From contig CAJTSY010000026.1 in the NCBI GenBank assembly GCA_910578995.1, positions 1 to 34,393 of the forward strand: DNA of 34,393 nt, given 5' to 3'. This document shows positions 7,540 through 16,153 of the stretch, in pieces (the first letter of the stretch is position 1; every line of letters starts with the position of its first letter). The stretch comes from an uncultured Acetatifactor sp. (GTDB lineage Bacteria > Bacillota > Clostridia > Lachnospirales > Lachnospiraceae). The notes under the pieces are model-generated. The model had not been told where the DNA came from. It was given only the letters and a program-made list of their open reading frames with translations, and searched no databases. The position numbers and the translations under genes are program-made.

Positions 7540-7905
7540 ATGTCTTTATCTATCAGTGATACCGATGTGTTCAGTGGCGCCCTAAAAAAAGCGAGGATAA
7601 ACCGAAAACTCACACAAGCCGAATGTGCGGAGTTGCTCGACCACTCCCTGTCCTTCCAGAAGGATCTGGAACGCGGCCGCTGCTCGCCAAGCATCGAGGG
7701 TTTTTACAATATCTGCCGGATGCTCGATATTTCCGCAGATGACTGTATTTTCCAGGACGGGTACGACAGAACAGGCTCTACATACCAAGCACTGCTGCGC
7801 CTGCTTCCACTATGCGATGAAAAAAGTCTGTCTGTCCTTTTGGCCGCTGCCACCGTACTTGTAGAGCCAGAATCAGTTGCTACGCCTGAAAATAATTCTG
7901 GCTGA
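7540..7905 (+). CDS. XRE-family helix-turn-helix regulator, Tn916 ORF9-like position
   Basis: The ATG at 7540 is preceded by AGGAGGTG; the longer open frame from 7477 has no binding site. 121 residues: an N-terminal XRE HTH (about residues 11-66, with ARINRKLTQAECAELLDHS and a LERGRCSPSIEGFYNICRMLDIS segment) and a helical C-terminus that may mediate dimerisation. It diverges from the sigma/HTH pair, as ORF9 does from ORF7/ORF8 in Tn916, so it is probably the repressor of that module. Confidence 0.85.
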   Translation: MSLSISDTDVFSGALKKARINRKLTQAECAELLDHSLSFQKDLERGRCSPSIEGFYNICRMLDISADDCIFQDGYDRTGSTYQALLRLLPLCDEKSLSVLLAAATVLVEPESVATPENNSG

Positions 7906-7960
7906 CAAATGTAATGTGAGGCAAAGCAGAAAAAGAAACCGCCCAAGCAGCTAAAATCAT

Positions 7961-8005
7961 AATATGTCTGGTCCTATAAAATTAACCTTTAGAACCAGAC
8001 ATATT
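7961..8005. terminator. Bidirectional intrinsic terminator
   Basis: A 12-bp perfect stem (7961-7972 with 7994-8005, 21-nt loop) between the converging XRE and NlpC/P60 genes. The plus-strand arm is followed by TATTTTTTA; on the minus strand the tail is U-containing (TATGATTTT). Confidence 0.75.
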
Positions 8006-8011
8006 TATTTT

Positions 8012-9532
8012 TTACCGAAGATAATTATATCTCATAGGAATGTATCCTGAATTCAAAAGACTCTGATAATTTCTTCCTGTCTGGAAAACAATCTTTCCTG
8101 AACTCTTCGCTTCTTCATAAGTATCAACATATCTCACGCCATCCTGCACATAAGTTTTTACAACGATCAATACATGACTGCCGGATTTATTTAATATGTC
8201 ATATGCCCGAACATTGCCTGTGTTAGATATTTTAGTAAAACAATTAGACAATGTGGAGGTTCCATGCTTATACGGCAAGTCAAAAGCTACCGACACATAG
8301 CCCGAGCAATCCATGCCCACGGTTCCTGAAACATACCCCGGCGCAGTTGTGGTTACATTTCCCGCATACTTTCCATTATTAATATTCTTTACATAGGTTT
8401 CTGCATTCCAGCCGCCCCAGCAGTAAGGTACATTGCTTAATGTATGATCCTTGCCATCCGCATTCTGAGTGATCCAGCCAGGCTGGGAAACCTTGCCGGG
8501 ATCTGCCGTTACGGATGCGTTGGAGTTCCTGGTACTGTTGTAAACCCATTTCAGATCCTTATAAGTATCCATCCTCGCTCTTATCGTAGCGGTATCCATT
8601 GTTTTATAAGACGCATAAGGCGCAGCCACCATATCGCTGATACCGTCCACTTCTCTCTCAAGCAGGCTGACATCCTCCATGGATGCGCCTGCCTGTTTCC
8701 CAAGCCGGAAAATTTTGACACCTGTTGCATCCACCGCCATCTGGAACACCTCACCAGACTCCGTAACCTGCACATTTCCTCTTTCCAGTGAATCCTCATG
8801 AGTTTCCGGCACGGCATAGGCAAAAGCATCGCTTCCGCCATTGATTATGATGCACTCACCAATGGTTGACCTATCCGCTCCGGCCATATATATGGAATAT
8901 ATGCTGTATGTATCATCAATGGCAAACCCCATTCCGACACATTCCGATCCTGCCGCATTGCCATCTGCAATGACTGCCGGTTCCGCATCGGCGTATGCCA
9001 GAACAGCGCCCGTGCCCTCACCCGAAAGATATTCCGTGAGCAAGTTCCCCGTACTGTCAAAGCTGTATTCCAACAGAATCCTGGACCCGTCGCTCAGTTC
9101 CTGCCCTGCCGGGACAGTTTCACCGGACGACACCGATACCGAAGTCAGATAAAAATGGCTGCCGTTTTCATTGAACCTGTCCCAGTAAACCATCTTCAAA
9201 ACATCATCCTCACTGCTGTAGAACAACAGCTTGACATCCATTTCCGGGGACAGCGGAATGCTCTTTTCAAAGTTCTGCCCCCGATAGATTATTATGCGGT
9301 TGTTGGCCGTATCATCCAGAAAGATGCGGTCGCCGGATACGAAAAAGGCATCCGGCACAATCTTTTCATGCTCATTTGCCGGAATAAAGCCAGCTGAATC
9401 TTCCGTATTTACCGGAAAAGAATACAAAAGCGTGTTTCCATCTGTTTCTGCGGCCTGCGCCATCGTTGAGGGCATCAGGCATGCCCCCACCAGCAATGCC
9501 GTTGCCATTGCTTTATAAAGTTTGTTCTTCAT
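8012..9532 (-). CDS. Exported NlpC/P60-type hydrolase with propeller-like N-terminal region
   Basis: 506 residues with a clear Sec signal peptide (Lys-rich start, hydrophobic ATALLVGACLMPSTMA, cleavage likely after AQA at about 27). The C-terminal ~130 residues contain the NlpC/P60 hallmarks: DCSGYVS with Cys409 as nucleophile and a GSHVLIV segment with His453, typical of enzymes that cut peptidoglycan stem peptides. The long middle has repeats like the blades of a beta-propeller (for example PDAFFVSGDRIFLDDTANNRIIIYRG near 55-80). ATG preceded by AGGGGATAAAATTC. It follows the solute-binding lipoprotein gene by 55 bases on the same strand, so it is likely co-transcribed. Wall hydrolase role is by family; substrate unknown. 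Confidence 0.8.
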   Translation of the reverse strand: MKNKLYKAMATALLVGACLMPSTMAQAAETDGNTLLYSFPVNTEDSAGFIPANEHEKIVPDAFFVSGDRIFLDDTANNRIIIYRGQNFEKSIPLSPEMDVKLLFYSSEDDVLKMVYWDRFNENGSHFYLTSVSVSSGETVPAGQELSDGSRILLEYSFDSTGNLLTEYLSGEGTGAVLAYADAEPAVIADGNAAGSECVGMGFAIDDTYSIYSIYMAGADRSTIGECIIINGGSDAFAYAVPETHEDSLERGNVQVTESGEVFQMAVDATGVKIFRLGKQAGASMEDVSLLEREVDGISDMVAAPYASYKTMDTATIRARMDTYKDLKWVYNSTRNSNASVTADPGKVSQPGWITQNADGKDHTLSNVPYCWGGWNAETYVKNINNGKYAGNVTTTAPGYVSGTVGMDCSGYVSVAFDLPYKHGTSTLSNCFTKISNTGNVRAYDILNKSGSHVLIVVKTYVQDGVRYVDTYEEAKSSGKIVFQTGRNYQSLLNSGYIPMRYNYLR

Positions 9533-9587
9533 GAATTTTATCCCCTATTTTCCCTTTTCCTGTGCAAATCATCTTATTGCACAAATT

Positions 9588-11894
9588 CTAATTATTTTCA
9601 TTCACATACAGTTGGATACGATTTTGTATAAGACTGACTACATCATCTATCCCTTTCTGCCCGCTGTAATAAGCCCCCGCTTCTTCATTAATGATTTTTA
9701 TAATTTCATCATTTCCCACAGAAAAGAAAGGTGTCGCATCCGAAACTAGTTCGAGTACCATATTGACATCATCCCATGTTACTTCATCCTTTTCTATAGC
9801 AAACTCTGCTTTCTCATTCAATTTCTTTTTTAATGCTGGGTAAGTAAACCAGAGTTCTACATAAAGTTCGCCTTTCTTCTCCTGTGTCAAAATTTCCTCA
9901 ATAAACTGCCATGCACTCTCCTTATGCTCCGATACAGAAGCGATTGCATATGCATCGCTACTGATTAAAAGGTGTCCCCCTTTACCATCCGCAGTGGGAA
10001 AACCTACACAGGCGGCATCCCCTCCAAACATTTTCACATAATCCCTTAACATAGACGGATACAACTCCGCTATAGCAAACAGTACTTCCCCTTTATTAAT
10101 TTTAGAGGATAGAGATTCATCTTCTCTCCCACTTGCTACAGAATCTGGAAATTGACTCACATACTCAAGTAGCGCTTTAAATTCTTCCGTATCAAAATGA
10201 CAGCTACCTGTATCCCAGTCGATAAAAGTATCCTCATTAAACATCATGAGATATTGCAGTATCTCTTCTTTTGTCACCCCGTCAAAGGCTTTCACCCCCG
10301 GATTACGATTCTCAATCAAATACAGTTCATCCAATGTCAGCCCTGCTTTATTGTTCATCTGTCCACTGTTTCCCACTATGGTTCTAATCATGAACTCAGC
10401 TGGAATGCTCACCAATGTATCATCAACGGTATATACATCTAATATTCCGTCCACAAAATCCGAACGATCAAACGCCTCCGACTGATCCACATAAGGAGTC
10501 AGATCCTCAAAGAGTCCCCTGTCTGCCAGTTTCTGCACATTGATGCCAGACAGGTCGATCAGATCCATGGGTTCCTTTGTCAGTATAGCATTGTATAGAT
10601 CGGTCAAAGATTCATAGCTTTTCACAGTAAGGTGATATTGGCTGTTTCCCCGGTTGAACTTTACTGCCATTGTTGCCAAATCGCTCCCTCCATCCACAGT
10701 TGCAAGCACCAGTTCTTCCCTTTTGGGAGCCTGTTCCGCCTTTGTCCTTTCCAGTACCACGATTCCCCTGTCATCGTTCATCCAATCTACCACTGTGGCA
10801 CACAGTCTGCCGTCCTCCAGCAGATACAAGTTTGTGACACAGTACCCATTAATATCACTGTCCATCCAAAGAAACAGCTCTTCCCCTGGCTGACCAGAAT
10901 CGTTTTTCTGTGTGCCAAAGTTATACTTATAGACAGCTCTGTCATCATACAGCAGTAAATCATATCCGCTGTTCAAATCATCACTCCCTCCAGCAGAATC
11001 TTCATTTTTCCCTGTTCCCATGCAGAGGCCATTGATATTTGGGAGGTTCCCGGCGATTTCCAGTAATCGGGTATTCTCAAAATCAACTTCCATCAAGGTA
11101 CAGCGTACGTCAGCCGTCTCCTCTTTATTACTTCCTGCCATGTTCATGCTTTCCTTGCCAATGCAGAAGTAAACTCTGCCGTCAGCACCTTTACAGGCTC
11201 CCTTTATCTGAACAATCGCTTGATTTTCCGGGGAATTATAACTGATAGAGCCGTGATAATCCCCTCCATTGGTATACAACAGCAGCTCCCCGTTATCAAG
11301 GAAAATATAGATCCTCCCCTGGCTGTCCGCAGTCAGTTCGTGAATAGAGACATTCCCTCCTGCCTGCTCTGTAATATCCTTGGAAAACATACAATTCCCT
11401 TCCAAATCAAACCTGCACAGAAAGCGTTTCATGGAACCGGATGCCGGATAGACATTTGCGGTCATATACAGTCCATAATCCTGTGTAAAAAACCGGTAGC
11501 CCGGATCCCAGTCATTTCCTCCCTCTAACCAGTTAATGGGAACACTCTTTAGTTCTCCATCATTCAGGGAATATTGGCAGATACTTTTTATGCCGTTTCT
11601 GGACTCTTCCCCAAATGAAACATAGTAGAAGGTATCTCCCACCGGCTGCATTCTTTCGTAATCAGCACTCCCATTCTCCACTGTGAAAACTTCCGGTACA
11701 TAAACCCATTCCCTCTTTAGTGTGGTAACATTGGATACAACTTTTTCACTTGATATGTCATCATTATCGGATACACCGTCCTTACTGCATGATGTCAGAA
11801 ACATAGATACACACAGCAGCAAGCAACATAAAAAAAGTCCTGACGAGTTAATTTTATTATGAATCTGAAAAATAATACTTCTTAATTTGTTCAT
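9588..11894 (-). CDS. Lipoprotein with propeller-like region and extracellular solute-binding domain
   Basis: 768 residues. It starts with a signal sequence ending in the lipobox LTSC (Cys36), so it should be lipid-anchored outside the membrane. Residues ~60-400 have strand-rich repeats (FYYVSF, GRIYIFLDNGELLLY, GRVYFCIG, GYDLLLYDDRAVYKY) like a beta-propeller. Residues ~400-760 resemble a family 1 extracellular solute-binding protein: LVLATVDGGSD start, FNRGNSQYHLTVKSY, PMDLIDLSG, then LFEDLTPYVD and VSIPAEF. No ABC permease or ATPase gene is nearby, so it may sense rather than import. RBS is AAAGAGGC. A terminator lies upstream, so it probably has its own promoter in ~11895-11985. Confidence 0.75.
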   Translation of the reverse strand: MNKLRSIIFQIHNKINSSGLFLCCLLLCVSMFLTSCSKDGVSDNDDISSEKVVSNVTTLKREWVYVPEVFTVENGSADYERMQPVGDTFYYVSFGEESRNGIKSICQYSLNDGELKSVPINWLEGGNDWDPGYRFFTQDYGLYMTANVYPASGSMKRFLCRFDLEGNCMFSKDITEQAGGNVSIHELTADSQGRIYIFLDNGELLLYTNGGDYHGSISYNSPENQAIVQIKGACKGADGRVYFCIGKESMNMAGSNKEETADVRCTLMEVDFENTRLLEIAGNLPNINGLCMGTGKNEDSAGGSDDLNSGYDLLLYDDRAVYKYNFGTQKNDSGQPGEELFLWMDSDINGYCVTNLYLLEDGRLCATVVDWMNDDRGIVVLERTKAEQAPKREELVLATVDGGSDLATMAVKFNRGNSQYHLTVKSYESLTDLYNAILTKEPMDLIDLSGINVQKLADRGLFEDLTPYVDQSEAFDRSDFVDGILDVYTVDDTLVSIPAEFMIRTIVGNSGQMNNKAGLTLDELYLIENRNPGVKAFDGVTKEEILQYLMMFNEDTFIDWDTGSCHFDTEEFKALLEYVSQFPDSVASGREDESLSSKINKGEVLFAIAELYPSMLRDYVKMFGGDAACVGFPTADGKGGHLLISSDAYAIASVSEHKESAWQFIEEILTQEKKGELYVELWFTYPALKKKLNEKAEFAIEKDEVTWDDVNMVLELVSDATPFFSVGNDEIIKIINEEAGAYYSGQKGIDDVVSLIQNRIQLYVNENN

Positions 11895-11987
11895 TGAGAA
11901 TGCCTCTTTCCTCTTCGCTTATTTATAACTTTTTCGCTAAGATAAATATAAATATCTTTGATTTAAAAAGCAGTAAAATAAAATATG

Positions 11988-12027
11988 GCAATTCCACTTG
12001 AACCCCAAACGATCCAAGTGGAATTGC
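11988..12027 (-). terminator. Intrinsic terminator after the SH3-like gene
   Basis: A 13-bp perfect stem (11988-12000 with 12015-12027, 14-nt loop), with four more A-T pairs after a one-base bulge. On the minus strand it is followed by a U-rich run (ATATTTTATTTTA). It separates the agr/SH3 transcript from the lipoprotein gene. Confidence 0.8.
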
Positions 12028-12085
12028 ATATTTAAGCACTCATCCACCCTGTTTTGTTAAAAAGTTATCAACAACAGACTCTATC

Positions 12086-12469
12086 TTAGTTACTCCGCAC
12101 CTTAAGGTATCTCTTTGCAACCCAGCCTGTATAACCGATAGAACTGTCCGTAACCTTCATCCAGATGTAACCATCCTGAATATGATATTCTCCGCTTGTT
12201 ACAACCCAGGCTCCCTCTCCCTGATAAAGAAGGCCAACTCTTTCTGCATCTTTATTGGGTTCTCTTCTCAGGGCAACGCCATCACCTGTCACATCGCATG
12301 TCTTGTTTTCCCACCCCGGCCATATAGAATACCGAGCAGCTGCGCTCTCAACCGAAACAGAAACATCATGATCCTGCGCAGGCAGTTCTGCTGCAAAAGA
12401 GGTCACGGAGCAAGCCAGCATCATGCCCAACGATAAAATAGTTGCTACAAATTTCTTTGTCTTTCTCAT
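12086..12469 (-). CDS. Secreted SH3-like domain protein
   Basis: 127 residues with a Sec signal peptide (MRKTKK, hydrophobic core, ending SFAAE near 28). The mature part has a bacterial SH3 (SH3b) pattern: VTGDGVALRREPNKDAERVGLLYQGEG, then WMKV and GWVAKRYLKV at the end. Such domains bind cell-wall peptides or glycans. There is no enzyme domain, so it may be a wall-binding factor or accessory. ATG is preceded by AAGGGATT. It lies 84 bases after agrB on the same strand with no terminator between them, so it may be co-transcribed and quorum-regulated. Confidence 0.75.
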   Translation of the reverse strand: MRKTKKFVATILSLGMMLACSVTSFAAELPAQDHDVSVSVESAAARYSIWPGWENKTCDVTGDGVALRREPNKDAERVGLLYQGEGAWVVTSGEYHIQDGYIWMKVTDSSIGYTGWVAKRYLKVRSN

Positions 12470-12553
12470 AACAATCCCTTCTTTCTACTATTATTGAAAT
12501 ATACATATGTGGATGAAAAGCACTTACTAAATTGGTTACCTAAACAATTTTAC

Positions 12554-13147
12554 TCAGAATTTTCTGTCCCGCTCTCTGAACTTATTGCTAATTGTGTACT
12601 TAGCCACTCCTATAAGCAGGGATACACAAACAATAAAAAACGTCATACATATACTTCTTACCGCCATTTCCCACTCAATAGATAGTGCTAATACAAAGAT
12701 AGCTGTTTCTACCCCCAAGGCAATTCTGGTTCTTCTGCGATACACTTTATATTCAACTGCGTCGAGTTCTTTTGATGGATTAGCTATGGGAGCCAAAAAC
12801 CATATAACGCATCCTGCTATCACGACACATATTCCGTAGAATACCAGCATATGCTCATATACACCAAATACTATGAATGCAATAATCAACATTACTACCG
12901 ACATAAACAAGCACCGTTTTTTAGTTGCCGCATGATATCCGCCCGCATTTTTTCTCAGGGGAAATAGCAACAGCCACAAGAGCAGAGCCTCACCGACTCG
13001 ATTAAAACAAATTCCAACAACCAAGGTCAAACCGATTCCCTGCAGATTCCCTTCCATACTTTCCAGGCCAAATCGAACAATTTCCTTGTCCTCATCCGAA
13101 ATAATTCCTTCCTTGAGAAAGGAATCCGTCATACGACCCGCCCACAT
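12554..13147 (-). CDS. agrB: AgrB-type membrane peptidase processing the AgrD peptide
   Basis: 197 residues, mostly hydrophobic with about six membrane segments. The AgrB signature is plain: LRKNAGGYHAATKKRC with His72 and Cys79, the same seven-residue spacing as the catalytic pair in Staphylococcus AgrB. It should cut the AgrD propeptide and help make the thiolactone ring. The ATG shares one base with the agrD stop (TGATG), so translation is coupled; an inner ATG at residue 6 is an alternative start. Confidence 0.9.
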   Translation of the reverse strand: MWAGRMTDSFLKEGIISDEDKEIVRFGLESMEGNLQGIGLTLVVGICFNRVGEALLLWLLLFPLRKNAGGYHAATKKRCLFMSVVMLIIAFIVFGVYEHMLVFYGICVVIAGCVIWFLAPIANPSKELDAVEYKVYRRRTRIALGVETAIFVLALSIEWEMAVRSICMTFFIVCVSLLIGVAKYTISNKFRERDRKF

Positions 13148-13290
13148 CAGAACTTACGCAGCTTCTTTACATCCTGCGGTTCCTTCGGCTGAAAATTGCA
13201 GAGAGGGCAGGCTGTATTTGCTTCCATACTTGCAGCTTTTTTTGCCACATTTGCAATGGTCTTCTTTACAGTTGTGTTAATTTTCTGCAT
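13147..13290 (-). CDS. agrD: AgrD-type cyclic peptide pheromone precursor
   Basis: 47 residues: an amphipathic Lys-rich N-terminal helix, then NTACPLCNFQPKEPQDVKK. The AGGAGGG upstream is strong. The tail (aromatic-Q-P-x-x-P) matches AgrD propeptides, which places the likely ring at Cys28 to Asn32 (CPLCN), or to Phe33. Two cysteines (28 and 31) and an Asn at the expected ring end are unusual. It sits directly before agrB, with a terminator separating it from the kinase gene, so agrDB is a separate transcript from the regulators. Confidence 0.85.
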   Translation of the reverse strand: MQKINTTVKKTIANVAKKAASMEANTACPLCNFQPKEPQDVKKLRKF

Positions 13291-13378
13291 CGCTTTTCCC
13301 TCCTTTCGAATGTCACTTTATCACAAAAGAATGCTTTGTGCCGCTTCATGTCATAATTTATATATGTTTTTGTAAAAA

Positions 13379-13419
13379 TTAACAAGAGCATGATCAAAAT
13401 GCAATCATGCTCTTGTTAA
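13379..13419 (-). terminator. Intrinsic terminator of the agr kinase/regulator transcript
   Basis: A 16-bp perfect stem (13379-13394 with 13404-13419, 9-nt loop) starts three bases after the kinase stop codon. The minus-strand tail is TTTTTACA, a U-run. It splits agrAC from agrDB. Confidence 0.85.
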
Positions 13420-13421
13420 CG

Positions 13422-14702
13422 CTATATTCCATTTTCCAATCTCGACATATATAAAATCAGTTTGACACAAAAGATATCATTTTGTGGTATGACCACCATA
13501 GTGCCGTTATACATTTCCACAATCTTTCTCACACTTTTTAATCCAATACCATGCTTTTCTTTCGCTTTTTTGGTAGTTAAAAAGACTGTTCCACCCTCTT
13601 TTCTTTTCTCCTTAACAATATTTTCAGACATAAAAGTATTTTCAATTTGAATTTTTAATATCCCTCTTTTTAGTATAATGTCAACTCTCAAATACTTTTC
13701 TTCAGTTTGTCTGGCTGCTTCAATAGCATTTTCCAATAAATTTCCCAACAAAACATTGATGTCAAAAGAATGTTTGATCTTCTCTGGCATCATTACATTT
13801 GCAATAACATTTTTAAGTTCTCTCCTGGCTTTTTGCAACATATAATTTAGTACACTGTCAATTTCCACATTTCCAGAATCCACAATTTCATTGGGATTTT
13901 GGATAAAGTCTTCCATATGGTCTATATATTCCTGTATTTCCACTACATCATGCTTGTTCGCCATCAGCTTTAATTCATTCATGTGGTGTTTCATGTCATG
14001 TTGTAAAATTTTTATTCTTTCCTCGTTTTGCAGAATGGCATCCAACTGGCTCGCATAAACCTGCATCTTTCGCCTGAGCATCTCTGTTTCATATTTTTCC
14101 GCAACAGAATGAAGTAATAAATTGTACAGATACAACATAAAAAAATTCACAATCAATAGTCCAATGCATACAATGGCAATACCTCTATCTATATAAACAT
14201 TTAAATATATCAATAAACATATCACCACAACACTACATAAGGGGACGAATATCAACGAGAAATTTGGAGATGTTTCCATACTTCTACGAATTGTAATAAT
14301 CCTTTCCGCAATAAGTTCACATACAAAAATCAAAAAAACAGCTATAGCTGCATAAACCTGCTTGGATACTTCTCCATCCTTGTAATTAATAAATATCCCC
14401 GTCCCTATCGCATCGCATCCGGCATGAATCAGATAAATGGAAGATGTTACAAATAAAATTGTCTTTGCCGATTTCGTATGTAACCATACAATAACACCGA
14501 TGCCAACGAGATTACACAAAACATTAATCCATACCGTATGAAATTCCCAGAACAAAGTTGTATTCACAATATAGAAACAAGTGTAAACAAGGAATTCCCT
14601 GATCTTGCCCTTCTCCAGCTTACCGAAAAACACTACAATAAATCTGTTTATCAGGTACATCCGAAAAAGATTTGATGTTGCACAAATTATAAAATCAAGC
14701 AT
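13422..14702 (-). CDS. AgrC-type sensor histidine kinase (GHKL class)
   Basis: 426 residues. Residues 1-200 hold about six membrane segments, as in peptide-sensing AgrC/ComD kinases. The cytoplasmic half has the phospho-acceptor HDMKHHMNELK (His235), the N box NLLENAIEAA (321-330) and a short G box HGIGLKSVRKIV (384-395), features of the HPK10/GHKL kinases that sense peptides. The start is two bases after the regulator stop, with an SD (GAGGGAAGAA) inside the end of that gene. It should sense the product of agrD/agrB next door. Confidence 0.9.
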   Translation of the reverse strand: MLDFIICATSNLFRMYLINRFIVVFFGKLEKGKIREFLVYTCFYIVNTTLFWEFHTVWINVLCNLVGIGVIVWLHTKSAKTILFVTSSIYLIHAGCDAIGTGIFINYKDGEVSKQVYAAIAVFLIFVCELIAERIITIRRSMETSPNFSLIFVPLCSVVVICLLIYLNVYIDRGIAIVCIGLLIVNFFMLYLYNLLLHSVAEKYETEMLRRKMQVYASQLDAILQNEERIKILQHDMKHHMNELKLMANKHDVVEIQEYIDHMEDFIQNPNEIVDSGNVEIDSVLNYMLQKARRELKNVIANVMMPEKIKHSFDINVLLGNLLENAIEAARQTEEKYLRVDIILKRGILKIQIENTFMSENIVKEKRKEGGTVFLTTKKAKEKHGIGLKSVRKIVEMYNGTMVVIPQNDIFCVKLILYMSRLENGI

Positions 14703-14704
14703 AT

Positions 14705-15409
14705 CTATTCTTCCCTCAAAAGTCTGTCCCTCACCAGTTTTCGATTAGCCAAGCTGATTGTCAAAATCGTACCATCCACTAACTCCACCATTTCATAGGT
14801 ATATCGAAAAACATATTCCCTGTTCACTATATAAGATTGATGTATGACGATAAATTCTTCCGGCAAACGCTTTGCCACTTCTTTTAATCTTCCATAAAAT
14901 TCAAATGTCGCCTTCATTGTTACAACTTTAATTTTTCGTTTTTCACTCCCAAAGTAGACAATATCCCCCATAGGGACATAATAATATTCTTTTCCCTGTT
15001 GAAATTCAAACCGTTCTTCTTTCCTTTTAATGATTCTGACTGCTGTTTCCATTGTCTCATTTATCTGTGCCTGCGTAATCGGCTTAACCAGAAAGTCCAA
15101 TGGCTGTGTTTTAAATAATTGCTGCGCATAAGATGACTTCCCCGAAATGTAAACAATCTGCATCCCCATATCATCCAACTGTTTTCTGATATAATTCCCC
15201 ACTTCTATCCCCGTCATCTTAAACAGCTCTATATCCAGAAACAAAATGTCCAGATGATTGCCTGCCTCCAGGTAATCCCGCAACCCCTCTCCCGAATACC
15301 ACACATTTGTATCAACCTGAATATTCTGTTCCTTCGCATACTGTATAAGCATTTTTTCAATATCTATACAAATTTGTTCTCCATCATCACAGATTCCTAT
15401 GGTATACAT
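14705..15409 (-). CDS. AgrA-type response regulator with LytTR DNA-binding domain
   Basis: The start at 15409 (MYTIGICDDG) is preferred over one 15 codons upstream because GAGGTG lies just before it and the receiver domain begins there; 234 residues. The receiver has Asp8/Asp9, phospho-acceptor Asp59 (LFLDIEL) and Lys109 (LVKP). Residues ~137-232 are a LytTR domain (YYYVPMGDIVYFGSEKRKIKV.. and HQSYIVNREYV). It would bind direct repeats upstream of target promoters, possibly those of agrDB or the exported-protein genes. First gene of the minus-strand agr transcript. Confidence 0.9.
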   Translation of the reverse strand: MYTIGICDDGEQICIDIEKMLIQYAKEQNIQVDTNVWYSGEGLRDYLEAGNHLDILFLDIELFKMTGIEVGNYIRKQLDDMGMQIVYISGKSSYAQQLFKTQPLDFLVKPITQAQINETMETAVRIIKRKEERFEFQQGKEYYYVPMGDIVYFGSEKRKIKVVTMKATFEFYGRLKEVAKRLPEEFIVIHQSYIVNREYVFRYTYEMVELVDGTILTISLANRKLVRDRLLREE

Positions 15410-15563
15410 ATCGCACCTCGTAACTCTACTTTTGCCAAATAATACATCTTTCATGTTTATATTTCAACCCCTTCCTCAATCTCGGTTTTAATACTTAATC
15501 TTTCTAAAATCAGTTGTTAGATATTTTAAGTATGCGCTTTCCCTGTGTTTTTGTAAATATAAA

Positions 15564-15594
15564 TATTTCAAATATATTATGGGTATTTGAAATA
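15564..15594. promoter_or_regulatory. 11-bp dyad between agr and XRE genes, candidate operator
   Basis: TATTTCAAATA at 15564-15574 and TATTTGAAATA at 15584-15594 are perfect inverted copies across 9 bases, 30 bases before the XRE start codon. The dyad overlaps a possible promoter of the XRE gene (TTGTAA about 15551, TATTAT 15575-15580). Position suits autoregulation by the XRE protein. Confidence 0.6.
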
Positions 15595-15623
15595 GTATAA
15601 ACTAATTTTAGTGGAGGTATGAT

Positions 15624-15947
15624 ATGTACGATAAATTTATCCAGGAACGTATAAATGAATTACGCATGAAAAAGAATATATCCGAATATCAGCTCAGTTT
15701 GGAATTAGGACGCAGCCAAGGCTATATCCAATCAATTACATCTGGCCGCAATCTGCCCTCCATGGATGCGTTTCTTGACATTTGTGCCTATTTTGACATA
15801 ACTCCCTCTGAATTTTTTGATCCCACAATCAATAACCCAAGCCTTATTAGAAGCATCACTGAAGATATTAAGAAATTCTCTGACAGTGATTTGTTGCTTC
15901 TTTCCACTGTCCTCAAAAGATTTCTTGAACTGTATCCACGACCGTAA
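15624..15947 (+). CDS. XRE-family helix-turn-helix regulator, divergent from agr
   Basis: 107 residues; ATG preceded by GGAGG. The N-terminus (residues ~7-60) is an XRE HTH (INELRMKKNISEYQLSLELGRSQGYIQSITSGRNLPSMDAFLDICAYFDI); the tail is helical. It is transcribed away from the agr genes with a dyad in between and may repress the agr promoter or only its own. Confidence 0.8.
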   Translation: MYDKFIQERINELRMKKNISEYQLSLELGRSQGYIQSITSGRNLPSMDAFLDICAYFDITPSEFFDPTINNPSLIRSITEDIKKFSDSDLLLLSTVLKRFLELYPRP

Positions 15948-16066
15948 AAACATATCCCTTTCAACCTACTTTATTTTTCTATTAGAAAGATTTGGGAACA
16001 AAGCAAAGCGTATATTTTCAGCCAAATATCTAATCCCGTCATGTTCTTCTGGCTAACTGTAAGGAC

Positions 16067-16122
16067 AGGCAAAAACAGGATACCGCTATTCGCCCATAAA
16101 TCAGCACCCTGTTTTCTTGCCT
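16067..16122. terminator. Possible weak terminator hairpin
   Basis: AGGCAAAAACAGG at 16067-16079 pairs with the complement at 16108-16122, with a 2-base bulge. It lies between the converging XRE and DUF6809-like genes. The stem is interrupted and the tail is not strongly U-rich. Confidence 0.35.
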
Positions 16123-16153
16123 TATCTGAACCTCCCTGTTTCCCGTAGTTCTC

